Assembly (NCBI GenBank): GCA_038230035.1
Contig: JBBRNX010000020.1
Span: 1-55,542, forward strand
Source: Gaiella sp038230035
GTDB lineage: Bacteria; Actinomycetota; Thermoleophilia; Gaiellales; Gaiellaceae
Length of the DNA stretch: 55,542 nt
Direction: 5' to 3'
Every line of letters begins with the position of its first letter. The first letter of the stretch is position 1. The notes beneath the pieces were generated by a model. The model was not told the origin of the DNA, did no database searches, and was given only the letters and a program-made list of their open reading frames with translations. Positions 1-7,344 of the stretch are shown one piece after another. The position numbers and the translations under genes are program-made.

Positions 1-132
1 CTCGCCTACCACTCACATCGACAGCGCAACCAAGCGCTGCCACACTGGCTCCACCACTACAACCGGACAAGACCACACAGCTCGCTCGGAGACCGACCCC
101 CGATCAGCCGCGTTCACAACGTCTGTGGGTAG
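1..132 (+). CDS. IS481-type transposase, C-terminal end (partial)
   Basis: The frame is open from the first base and stops at TAG 130-132, leaving the last 43 residues. It carries the tail typical of IS481/IS3-type integrase-core transposases: HHYNRTRPHSSLGDRPPISR, where the N-x-x-R-P-H-x-S-L-G pattern follows the catalytic Glu. The catalytic residues lie upstream of the window. The sequence just after the stop probably holds the end of the element, but the other end is not visible. It starts a 3-kb stretch dense in mobile-element remains. Confidence 0.75.
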   Translation, partial: LAYHSHRQRNQALPHWLHHYNRTRPHSSLGDRPPISRVHNVCG

Positions 133-294
133 GACACCTAGCTAGTCGCGTACGCGCCGCCTGCTCCTTCGAAGCTCTTCCAGCCGTTCAGCAGATGCGC
201 GAACCTCACGACCGGGACAGGCGGTGCTGCGATCACCGTCATCCGTATGCCGAGTTGATCTGCTCAGTCGGTCGCGCGATCGGCGCTGCTGGGG

Positions 295-513
295 CTAGCC
301 CAGTTGGTCGTGCTCGACGGCCGAACCTGTTTCCACACCGGTTTCTAGGTCCGCGTCGTCGTGCTGCTCTTCGCCTGCGAGCGACTCTTTGAATCCGCGC
401 ATGCCGTGCCCGAGCGAGCGACCGATCTCCGGCAACCGCTTCGCCCCGAACAGTACGACGGCAGCTACTAGCAGCAAGACGAGCTTCGAGGGACTTTCGA
501 GACCCGTGAACAT
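295..513 (-). CDS. tatA: Sec-independent translocase protein TatA/TatE
   Basis: This is a 72-residue protein of the twin-arginine export system, which moves folded proteins across the plasma membrane. It has one N-terminal membrane helix (about residues 10-22, KLVLLLVAAVVLFGAKRLPE), the FGAKRLPEIGRSLG hinge and amphipathic helix that define TatA/E, the GMRGFKESL extension, and an acidic C-terminal tail. The family is usually 60-90 residues. The ATG at 513 lies 7 nt after a TATAGT box and has no Shine-Dalgarno, so the message may be leaderless. The IS3 element sits just upstream. No tatC is visible in the window. Confidence 0.9.
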   Translation of the reverse strand: MFTGLESPSKLVLLLVAAVVLFGAKRLPEIGRSLGHGMRGFKESLAGEEQHDDADLETGVETGSAVEHDQLG

Positions 514-520
514 GCGCCCG

Positions 521-526
521 ACTATA
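521..526 (-). promoter_or_regulatory. -10 box of tatA, leaderless type
   Basis: TATAGT on the minus strand ends 7 nt before the tatA ATG. That spacing puts transcription start at or next to the start codon. No convincing -35 box is seen. Confidence 0.4.
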
Positions 527-629
527 GCGCGGCCTAGTCACCGTTACCGTGAACGAGGCGGGTGGTATCGCGTTCGGGTTCAAGACATTCCTGAACTGTG
601 TGACGTGACCCCGTTTTTCGGTCCACTGG

Positions 630-1424
630 TTATGAGTGTGCGGGTTGGTGGGGAGCATGCCAGTCGCGGGCGAACGCTGCCGGGGTTTGGTAGCCGAGGG
701 ATTGGTGGGGCCGGTAGTGGTTGTACTCGCGTCGCCAGTCTTCGATCAGGATCTGGGCTTCGTAGAGGCTGTTGAAGGACTCCAGCTCGAGGAGCTCGCG
801 GCGGAGGTGGCCGTTGAAAGACTCGACGTAGGGGTTTTGCCAGGGTGCGCCGGGCTCGATGTAGTTGAGGCTGGTGCCGGCGTAGCGGCACCACTCTTTC
901 AGTGTCTCGGCGACGAGCCCGGGTCCGTTGTCGCAACGAATGTGGCTCACTGCTCGCCCTCTGGTCTCGACCAGGCGCTCGAGGACGCTGATCGTCTGGT
1001 CGGCGTTGATCGAGCGGGCCGCGTGGCAGGCGAGGGCCTCGCGTGTGTACTCGTCGGTGATGTTGAGGATCTTGATCGGCCGGCCGTCGGCGGTGGCGTC
1101 GAAGAGGTAGTCGAGTGCCCACACCTGATCGGGACGGCAGGCGGTGAGCGTGCCCGGCGTGCGAGGGGCCTTCTTGCGCCGGCGCTTCCGCTGCGGGACG
1201 TGCAACCCTTCCTCACGCCACAGGCGCTGCACCCGCCTGCGGTTGCACCGCCAACCCTCTCGCTGCAAAAGGACGCGCACGCGCCGGTAGCCGTAGCGGG
1301 GATGACGACGGGCGAGCAGGTGCAGCCGCTTGCGCAGGAGCGCCTCGTCTGGCGCCCGCACAACACGGTGGCGCTGCGATGAGCGGTGCTGGCGGGCTGT
1401 GCGACAGGCCCGCCGTTGGGACAC
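630..1424 (-). CDS. IS3 transposase OrfB, DDE integrase core
   Basis: This is the catalytic half of the transposase. An HTH_21-like region (RHPRYGYRRVRVLLQREGW) is followed by the DDE core: first Asp in VWALDYLFD, second in IRCDNGP, Glu in NPYVESFNGHLR, and the tail YNHYRPHQSLGYQTPAAFA. A GTG at 1424 is available, but the same frame stays open upstream to about 1490 and encodes the usual OrfB start (KLLTPERRRAVGHLQASFGV). The real product is therefore probably an OrfA-OrfB fusion made by -1 frameshifting at 1481-1487. The residue after DNGP is Gly where most relatives have Glu, which is not one of the catalytic three. It looks intact and possibly active. Confidence 0.85.
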   Translation of the reverse strand: MSQRRACRTARQHRSSQRHRVVRAPDEALLRKRLHLLARRHPRYGYRRVRVLLQREGWRCNRRRVQRLWREEGLHVPQRKRRRKKAPRTPGTLTACRPDQVWALDYLFDATADGRPIKILNITDEYTREALACHAARSINADQTISVLERLVETRGRAVSHIRCDNGPGLVAETLKEWCRYAGTSLNYIEPGAPWQNPYVESFNGHLRRELLELESFNSLYEAQILIEDWRREYNHYRPHQSLGYQTPAAFARDWHAPHQPAHS

Positions 1425-1474
1425 CCCGAAGCTGGCTTGCAGGTGCCCGACGGCCCTGCGTCGCCGCTCCGGGG

Positions 1475-1753
1475 TCAGAAGTTTCCCCGCGCCACCTCCC
1501 TCAGCATGTCCAGGTCAAGCGCCTGCTCGCCCACGATCCGCTTCAAGCGCCCGTTCTCTTTCTCCAGCGCCTTCAACCGGACAACATCCTCGGGGCGCAT
1601 CGCCTTGTACTGCACCCGCCAGCGCTGATACGTCTGCACAGAGATCTCGAGTTGACGGCAGACCAAGCCCAGATCAGCCCCTTCGGCCAGCATCCGGTCC
1701 GCTTCCCGCAACTTCCGCACCACCTGCTCCGGCGTATGCCGTTTCCGCTTCAT
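1475..1753 (-). CDS. IS3 transposase OrfA, helix-turn-helix protein
   Basis: A 92-residue DNA-binding protein of HTH_8/IS3_1 type: KRHTPEQVVRKLREADRML, then LEISVQTYQRWRVQY, then a leucine-zipper-like heptad region (residues about 55-85) ending in REVARGNF. It binds the element ends and supplies the N-terminal part of the fused transposase. I choose ATG 1753 because a GGGAGG Shine-Dalgarno lies 8-10 nt upstream; GTG 1762 is an alternative. The stop (TGA 1475-1477) follows the slippery site by one codon. Confidence 0.85.
   Translation of the reverse strand: MKRKRHTPEQVVRKLREADRMLAEGADLGLVCRQLEISVQTYQRWRVQYKAMRPEDVVRLKALEKENGRLKRIVGEQALDLDMLREVARGNF
1481..1487 (-). other. Programmed -1 frameshift site (slippery heptamer)
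   Basis: On the coding strand this reads G GGA AAC in the OrfA frame, an X XXY YYZ heptamer, two codons before the OrfA stop. Slipping back one base enters exactly the frame of OrfB. Confidence 0.6.
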
Positions 1754-1812
1754 CAGAGCCACCTCCCGCCCCGAACGGGGCTGTCGGCATCCTCATAACA
1801 GGCGGACCGGTT

Positions 1813-2319
1813 TCAGGGGGTCAGGTCAAGTACCTCCTCGTCACTGGTTCGGTTGACTACCGCGACACCCCCGGGTGCAGCGCTGAGATCGTCGGGGTTA
1901 ACCTTTAGCAAGCGGCGGAGAAAGCCGAGGGTCCTCTTGCGGATCCAATACTCGCTTACGCGTCCATCGTCTTCGATCAGCACGTCCTTGATCGTTCCCA
2001 ACCGATGGCCATGACTGCTTAACGCTTCGCGCCCGAGGAAAGTGACGCGTCCAGCCAAGAGATCTAGGGCCATCTCATCATGGGCTGCTAGCCGCAACGA
2101 GCTAAGCGCTTCAAGCGCGATCGTATCGCTCTCAAACGACTTGACCGAACGAGCGCGCGCAACAACGGTCAGCTCGCGAACGTGACTGGGGACCATCACT
2201 ATCACCGCGACCCGATGCTGATCGGGATCGATCAAGATGGAATGAGGCCGCCCCAACGTCCGGCCCTCCGCAATCGCGACCACGTCACGGTCCACCAACT
2301 TGCTGAGCCTCACCGCCAC
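1813..2319 (-). CDS. PRC-barrel domain protein, 3' end replaced by IS3
   Basis: A 168-residue protein with two PRC-barrel-like halves: residues about 1-75 (LVDRDVVAIAEGRTLGRPHS, then ILIDPDQHRVAVIVMV) and about 95-150 (VTFLGREALSSHGHRLGTIK, then VLIEDDGRVSEYWIRK). PRC barrels are small beta-barrel modules found in photosynthetic H subunits and RimM-like proteins; the role here is unknown. Start GTG 2319 has a GGAGG ribosome site 5-6 nt upstream. The last codons (DLTP and the TGA stop) come from the right end of the IS3 element, so the native C-terminus is gone. Joining the flanks without the IS keeps a frame open for about 22 more codons to TAG 534-536. Confidence 0.7.
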   Translation of the reverse strand: MAVRLSKLVDRDVVAIAEGRTLGRPHSILIDPDQHRVAVIVMVPSHVRELTVVARARSVKSFESDTIALEALSSLRLAAHDEMALDLLAGRVTFLGREALSSHGHRLGTIKDVLIEDDGRVSEYWIRKRTLGFLRRLLKVNPDDLSAAPGGVAVVNRTSDEEVLDLTP

Positions 2320-2504
2320 GACTGCCCTCCAATCGACCCGAGCCCAATCGACCCGAACGAAGAGAATCCTCCGGGATCGAGAGCAGCGCCGTCAAGTCCA
2401 AGTCTTGTTGCCGAATCGGCGTTCTCTCAGGCGTGCAACGGCAGTCGGGCGTCTTCCAGGTTACGATCAGGGTTACCGACGCGCTGGGTGAGCCGCTGAA
2501 TTTG

Positions 2505-2995
2505 CTGTCGCGGTCACGGATCAGGAAGCGCATGCCCTGGTCGGCGAAGTCAAGGCCGAGGTCGCGCGCCTGCTGTGTGACCCAGGCGCCGGTGGGGTTG
2601 GTCGTGCAGCTGGCGCGGCAGACGCGCCGGCTGGCGTGCGCGATGAAGAACAACACGTAGTAGCGGCGCATAGTCACAGTCTCGACGGTGAAGAAGTCGC
2701 AGGCGACGATGCTCGACGCTTGCGCGCGCAGGAACTCGCACCAGCCCGCCCCTACCCGACGCAGTGCCGGCTCGAGGCCGCTTTGCCGAGAAGGCGGCGG
2801 ACGCTCGTCGGCGACACCCGACGGCCGAGTTTGCCCAACTCACCGCAGATCCGCCGATGGCCCCAGCGCGGATTCTCGCGCGCCAGCCGCAACACCAGCT
2901 CCCGAACCTCCGTCGACAGCTGCGGCCGTCCGCGCCGACCGGCAGGCTGCCGCCACTACCGGCGGCGCACAAGCGCCTGATGCCAACGCATCGAC
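2505..2995 (-). pseudogene. Decayed integrase-core transposase fragment
   Basis: Conceptual reading on the minus strand gives an integrase-core transposase in pieces: RWHQALVRRR, then a TAG stop near 2961, then GRPQLSTEVRELVLRLAREN and GELGKLGRRVSPTSVRRLL in one frame. About position 2785 there is a one-base shift into GLEPALRR, ACDFFTVETVTMRRYYVLFF and GLDFADQGMRFLIRDRDSKF. It stops matching after SKFSG, so the last part of the catalytic core is missing. The stop, the frameshift and the truncation make it non-functional. It directly abuts the alpha-oxoamine synthase gene, whose 5' end it seems to have removed. Between here and 2320 I see no gene, only a 15-bp unit present twice at 2328-2357. 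Confidence 0.75.
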
Positions 2996-3010
2996 GAGAT
3001 CGACGGGCGG

Positions 3011-4156
3011 ATGATCCGGATCGGCGACCACTGGCTCGCCGACTTCGCCTCCTGCAACTACCTCGGGTTCGACCTCGATCCGACGATCATCGCCGCGATC
3101 CCCGAGTACGTCCGCCGCTGGGGAACGCACCCGAGCTGGTCACGCCTGCTCGGCAGCCCCGTCCTCTACGAGCGCATCGAGGACCGCCTCACCGAGCTGC
3201 TCGGCTGCGAAGACACGCTCATCCTGCCCACGATCACATTGATCCACATGTCGGTGATCCCGATCCTCGCCGGAAGCGGCACCATCTTCGTCGAGAACCG
3301 GGCACACAAGACGATCTACGACGGCTGCCAGCTTGCGAAGGCTCACGGGGCGAAGCTGGTCAGGTTCCAGACCGACGACGTCGCAGGTCTTGAGCGGTTG
3401 CTCGGCGCAGACCACTCGCGACAGCGGCTGATCTGCATCGACGGCGTCAACAGCATGACCGGCAACATCGCCGACCTCCCTGCGCTCGCCGAAGTCGCGC
3501 GCCGCCATGATGCCCTGCTGTACGTCGACGACGCCCACGGCTTCGGCGTCATCGGCGAACGAGCCGCACACGAGCCGAACCCCTACGGCCTGCGGGGCAA
3601 CAGCATCGTGCGACACGTCGGCGAGTCGTACGACCGGATCGTGCTCGTCGGCGGCTTCTCCAAGGCGTACTCGTCGCTCGCTGCCTTCATCGCCTGCCCC
3701 ACGGAGCTGAAGCGGCTCCTCAAGACGGCCGCCCCGCCATATCTCTACTCGGGCCCATCCCCCGTCGCATCGCTCGCGACCGTGCTCGCCGGCTTCGACG
3801 TCAACGACGAACGTGGGGACGCGCTGCGCACCGATCTGTGGCGCAAGACGAGCCAGGTGATCGACTGCCTCGACCGACTGGGCGTTCACACCCCGAACCG
3901 CTCGGGGCTACCGCTGATCGAGGTGCCGCTGGCGCGCCACGAAGACATCGACGAGGTGGGGCGCTTCCTCTTCGCGGAGGGCATCTACGTGACGCTTGCC
4001 GCCTATCCGCTGGTGCCCAAGAGCGAGGTCGGCTTCCGGATCCAGCTCACCAGCGCAAACGCCCAGGCAGAGATCGAGCAGCTCATCGACGTGCTCGGCA
4101 AGGTCGCCGACCGCTTCGATTTCCAGCCGGCGCGCGCAGCGGAGCGCGCCGCGTGA
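3011..4156 (+). CDS. Alpha-oxoamine synthase (BioF/KBL/SPT-like PLP enzyme), N-terminally shortened
   Basis: This is a fold-type I PLP enzyme of the family that joins an amino acid to an acyl-CoA with loss of CO2 (8-amino-7-oxononanoate synthase, serine palmitoyltransferase, 2-amino-3-ketobutyrate ligase). Seen: FASCNYLGFD near the start, YVDDAHGFGVIGE (PLP-contacting Asp and His), and VGGFSKAYSS with the Schiff-base Lys at residue 218. It has 381 residues; relatives are about 390-420 with 20-50 more before the NYLG motif. The frame upstream reads CQRIDEIDGR back to a TGA at 2978-2980, next to the transposase remnant, so the natural start is probably lost and ATG 3011 has no Shine-Dalgarno. 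Its TGA overlaps the GTG of the next gene (GTGA). A lipid or sphingolipid-type product is possible but not shown. Confidence 0.8.
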   Translation: MIRIGDHWLADFASCNYLGFDLDPTIIAAIPEYVRRWGTHPSWSRLLGSPVLYERIEDRLTELLGCEDTLILPTITLIHMSVIPILAGSGTIFVENRAHKTIYDGCQLAKAHGAKLVRFQTDDVAGLERLLGADHSRQRLICIDGVNSMTGNIADLPALAEVARRHDALLYVDDAHGFGVIGERAAHEPNPYGLRGNSIVRHVGESYDRIVLVGGFSKAYSSLAAFIACPTELKRLLKTAAPPYLYSGPSPVASLATVLAGFDVNDERGDALRTDLWRKTSQVIDCLDRLGVHTPNRSGLPLIEVPLARHEDIDEVGRFLFAEGIYVTLAAYPLVPKSEVGFRIQLTSANAQAEIEQLIDVLGKVADRFDFQPARAAERAA

Positions 4157-6600
4157 ACCCTCTCGCCATCGCCGTCCGCTCCAAGACGGTTTCCGACACC
4201 CACGTGGGAATCGGCCGCAGCTGGCGCGCGCACATCTGGCTCTGGTACCTCGGAGTCACAGGTGTCCTCACGGCCCTCTACCTCTTCGCACCGAGTATCG
4301 CGGGCAATAGGCCGCTCATCAACGTCCTCGGGCTCTCCTCGTCGATCGCGATCGTCGTCGGGATCCGCCTCCACCGGCCGAGGGCCGTCGCCGCCTGGTG
4401 GCTCTTCGCGCTCGGCCAGTTCCTCTTCGTCGCCGGCGATTTCTACACGTACTCGTTCCCGAAGCTGTTCGGGATCACGGTTGGCTTTCCATCCCCCGGT
4501 GACGCGCTCTACCTGATGGTCTACCCCGCGCTGATGGGCGGGCTGCTGATTCTCATCCGCCGGCGCAGTCCGCACTTCGACCGGCCGACCGTCATCGACT
4601 CGCTGATCCTGACGATCGGCGTTGGTCTCCTCTCGTGGGTCTTCCTGATCGCCCCGAACATCCACTCGAACGAGCTCACCGGACTCGCCAAGGCTGTCTC
4701 TTCCGCCTATCCACTCGGAGATCTCCTGCTCCTCGCGGCAGCAATTCGACTTGCGGTTGCCGCGGGCAAACGCGCGCCTGCCTTCTACTTCCTTGTCGGC
4801 AGCATCGTCTGTCTCTTCGCGACCGACTCGGCATACGCGTACGCCCTGCTGATCGGAACCTACAACCACCAACTCAGCTACGACGCCGGCTGGATCGTCT
4901 ACTACCTCTTCTGGGGCGCGGCTGCGCTCCACCCGTCGATGCGGACGCTCGAGGAGCCGGCCCATGACACGCGCACCCGCCTGACGCAGCTCCGGCTGGC
5001 ACTGCTCGGCGGCGCCTGCCTGATTGCGCCGGGAATCCGCTTCGTCCAAGCTTTCGGCAAGAGCGACGAGCTCGTCGTCATCATCGCGGCCGCCGTCCTC
5101 TTCCTCCTCGTCGTTACCCGCATGGCCGGTCTCGTCCGCCAGGAGGAGCGCGCAGCATCACGCGAGCTGGCGCTCAGGCATGCCGGCCTCGAGCTGGTCG
5201 CAGCCGCAGGCCGCGAACAGGTGCATGCTGCATCGATCTTCGCCGTGCGTGACCTCGTCGGGTTCGACGCAGAGGTGCAGATCACGCAAACCACGGACGA
5301 CGGCGCGCTCGTCGTTGCCTCGACGGCATTCGCCGCCAGGTCGCAGCTTGACCGCGAGCTAGGCGAATGGCTGTCCCAAGCTGGTGCATCGGCCCTGAAC
5401 ACGCGTGTCGCTGACGTTCCCGCGGCTGTGCGGGATCCGCTCCGGCTTCGCGAGGAGGACGCAGTGCTGGTCCTGCCGCTCATGGGTCGTGACGAGATGC
5501 GCGGCCAGCTCGTAGTCTCCTCGCCCGAGCTGATCCCGGGTGACCTCGTCGGGTCCCTCGAAGCACTTGCCGCCCAGATCTCGCTTGCGGTCGACGGTGC
5601 GTCTCTGGCCGAGGACCTCCACCGACGTCGCAGCGAAGCCCGCTTCCGCTCACTCGTAGCCCATTCCAGCGACCTGATCACAGTTCTCGATGCCGAGGGC
5701 ATCGTCAAGTACCAGAGCCCGTCGATCGAACGTGTCCTCGGCTACACGACCGACGAGATCGAAGGCACGCATTTCGACAACCTGCTCAGCGCGACCGACA
5801 CACCGCGTCTCGCACAGGTGCTCACCGGGATCGGTCAGGGCAACCTGGACGCCCACAAGATCGAATGTTCACTTAAGCATCGCGACGGCCGCTGGCTTCA
5901 GTTCGAGGTCCAGCACACGGACCTGCTCCACGACGAGCACGTTCAGGGGATCGTGCTCAATGCGCGCGATGTCAGCGAGCGGAAGGCCTTCGAGAACCAG
6001 CTCGCGCACCAGGCGTTCCACGACCCGGTCACGAACCTCCCGAACCGCGCGCTTTTCTCCGACCGCCTCCAACACGCGCTGACGCGCTCACAGCGTACGG
6101 AATCGATCGTGGCCGTGATGTTCATCGATCTCGACGACTTCAAGACGGTCAACGACAGCCTCGGTCACCCAGCCGGAGACACCGTCCTGCAAGAGATTGC
6201 AAAGCGCCTTACGGACACGATCCGACCGACCGACACCGTGGCGCGCTTCGGCGGCGATGAGTTCGCTGTCCTCCTCGACGGGGTGGCAGACAGCCAGGAT
6301 GCCGCGGACGCCGCGGTCCGGATCATCCGCTCGCTCGAACGCCAGATCGAGGTGGACGGCAAGCAGGTCTTCCCGCGCTGCAGCGTCGGTATCTGCCTCG
6401 CCCGGCCGGGTACGGCACCGAGCGACGCCGAAGAGCTGCTCCGCAACTCGGACGTCGCGATGTACATGGCCAAGCGCGACAACAAGGGCAGTTACCGGGT
6501 GTTCGAGCCGACAATGCACGAGCGTGTTCTCGAACGGCTCGAGCTTCGCTCCGACCTCCACCACGCCGTCAAGTCGAACGAGCTCGAGGTGCACTACTAG
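4153..6600 (+). CDS. Membrane GAF-PAS-GGDEF protein, cut from its EAL domain by in-frame TAG
   Basis: This is the diguanylate cyclase part of a bifunctional c-di-GMP enzyme, 815 residues. Order: a cytoplasmic start, a membrane region of about eight to ten helices (residues about 20-325), a GAF-like domain (about 335-475), a PAS domain (about 485-610, LITVLDAEGIVKYQSPSIER), and GGDEF (about 620-785). RFGGDEFAVLL near residue 700 is intact and preceded by the RPTD inhibitory site. GTG 4153 overlaps the synthase stop as GTGA, so the two are translationally coupled. At 6598-6600 a TAG stands where homologues have the Gln of the Y-Q-P motif (HY*PVVRLNK), and the same frame continues into a complete EAL domain. 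CAG to TAG is one base change. Confidence 0.88.
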   Translation: MNPLAIAVRSKTVSDTHVGIGRSWRAHIWLWYLGVTGVLTALYLFAPSIAGNRPLINVLGLSSSIAIVVGIRLHRPRAVAAWWLFALGQFLFVAGDFYTYSFPKLFGITVGFPSPGDALYLMVYPALMGGLLILIRRRSPHFDRPTVIDSLILTIGVGLLSWVFLIAPNIHSNELTGLAKAVSSAYPLGDLLLLAAAIRLAVAAGKRAPAFYFLVGSIVCLFATDSAYAYALLIGTYNHQLSYDAGWIVYYLFWGAAALHPSMRTLEEPAHDTRTRLTQLRLALLGGACLIAPGIRFVQAFGKSDELVVIIAAAVLFLLVVTRMAGLVRQEERAASRELALRHAGLELVAAAGREQVHAASIFAVRDLVGFDAEVQITQTTDDGALVVASTAFAARSQLDRELGEWLSQAGASALNTRVADVPAAVRDPLRLREEDAVLVLPLMGRDEMRGQLVVSSPELIPGDLVGSLEALAAQISLAVDGASLAEDLHRRRSEARFRSLVAHSSDLITVLDAEGIVKYQSPSIERVLGYTTDEIEGTHFDNLLSATDTPRLAQVLTGIGQGNLDAHKIECSLKHRDGRWLQFEVQHTDLLHDEHVQGIVLNARDVSERKAFENQLAHQAFHDPVTNLPNRALFSDRLQHALTRSQRTESIVAVMFIDLDDFKTVNDSLGHPAGDTVLQEIAKRLTDTIRPTDTVARFGGDEFAVLLDGVADSQDAADAAVRIIRSLERQIEVDGKQVFPRCSVGICLARPGTAPSDAEELLRNSDVAMYMAKRDNKGSYRVFEPTMHERVLERLELRSDLHHAVKSNELEVHY

Positions 6601-6606
6601 CCGGTC

Positions 6607-7344
6607 GTGCGCCTGAACAAGAACGACATCTACGGCGTCGAGGCGCTCCTCCGCTGGAACCATCCGACACGCGGGATCATGCTGCCCGACCAGTTCATCC
6701 CACTGGCCGAGGAGACAGGGCTCATCATCCCAATCGGCCGCTGGGTGCTCAACGTCGCCTGTCGCGATGGCGCGGTCATCCACAAGCACTTCCCGGAGGC
6801 GGAGAAACCCTTGACGATCAGCGTCAACCTCTCCGTCCGCCAGTTGCAGTCGGACACGATCGTCGCCGACGTACAACAGGCGCTCGACTCGAGCGAGCTG
6901 CCGCCGGAGTGTCTGGTACTCGAGATCACGGAGTCGGTGATGCTCGCCGACACCGACCTTGCAGTGCGGCGGCTCCAGGAGCTGAAGGAGCTCGGAGTGC
7001 GCCTCGCAATGGACGATTTCGGGACCGGCTACTCGTCGCTCAGCTACCTCGGCAGGTTCCCGGTGGACATCCTGAAGATGGATCGCTCGTTCCTCGCCTC
7101 GCGCAACAACGACGCTCTCGCAGCTGCGATCATCGCTCTCGGCGAGAACCTGACGCTCGAGGTCGTTGCCGAAGGGATCGAGCAGCCGGAGCAGGCGCTG
7201 TGGCTGCAGGACGTCGGGTGCGAGCTCGGTCAGGGATTCCATTTCGCGAGGCCCATGACCGACGGCGATCTGCTCGAGTTCCTGGTCGCCGGCGAGCAGG
7301 CGGGCTGGGATCAGCTCGGCAAGCCCAAGTACGATGCTGCATAG
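6607..7344 (+). CDS. EAL phosphodiesterase domain, downstream part of the split GGDEF-EAL gene
   Basis: This frame continues directly from the gene above after the TAG. It encodes a full EAL domain for hydrolysis of c-di-GMP to pGpG: VEALLRWNHP (EAL signature), SVNLSVRQL (metal-binding Asn), LEITESVML (Glu), AMDDFGTGYSSLS (DDFG pair), LKMDRSFL (catalytic Lys) and VVAEGIEQPEQ (Glu). All usual catalytic and metal ligands look present. GTG 6607 is the first possible start after the stop but has no ribosome site, so this part may be translated only by read-through, reinitiation, or not at all. It overlaps the MFS gene by 11 nt. Confidence 0.75.
   Translation: MRLNKNDIYGVEALLRWNHPTRGIMLPDQFIPLAEETGLIIPIGRWVLNVACRDGAVIHKHFPEAEKPLTISVNLSVRQLQSDTIVADVQQALDSSELPPECLVLEITESVMLADTDLAVRRLQELKELGVRLAMDDFGTGYSSLSYLGRFPVDILKMDRSFLASRNNDALAAAIIALGENLTLEVVAEGIEQPEQALWLQDVGCELGQGFHFARPMTDGDLLEFLVAGEQAGWDQLGKPKYDAA

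Larger units (their letters stand above)
601..1828 (-). mobile_element. IS3-family insertion sequence, apparently complete
   Basis: A 1228-bp element with two overlapping-frame transposase genes on the minus strand. Imperfect terminal inverted repeats lie at about 601-625 and 1804-1828; the outer 12 bases (TGACGTGACCCC versus TGACCTGACCCC) match at 11 positions. No clear target duplication flanks it (GTG left, AGT right). It sits in the 3' end of a PRC-barrel gene. Gene order, -1 frameshift architecture and length fit the IS3 family, near the IS407/IS2 type. Confidence 0.8.

Noticed and set aside
133..294. Small gene between the IS481 tail and tatA
   Set aside because: The open frame at 195-392 is Arg-rich, runs antisense into tatA and has no ribosome site or domain.
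2328..2357. 15-bp unit present twice upstream of the PRC-barrel gene as a regulatory site
   Set aside because: Only two copies with two differences and no promoter nearby; too little to support a function.
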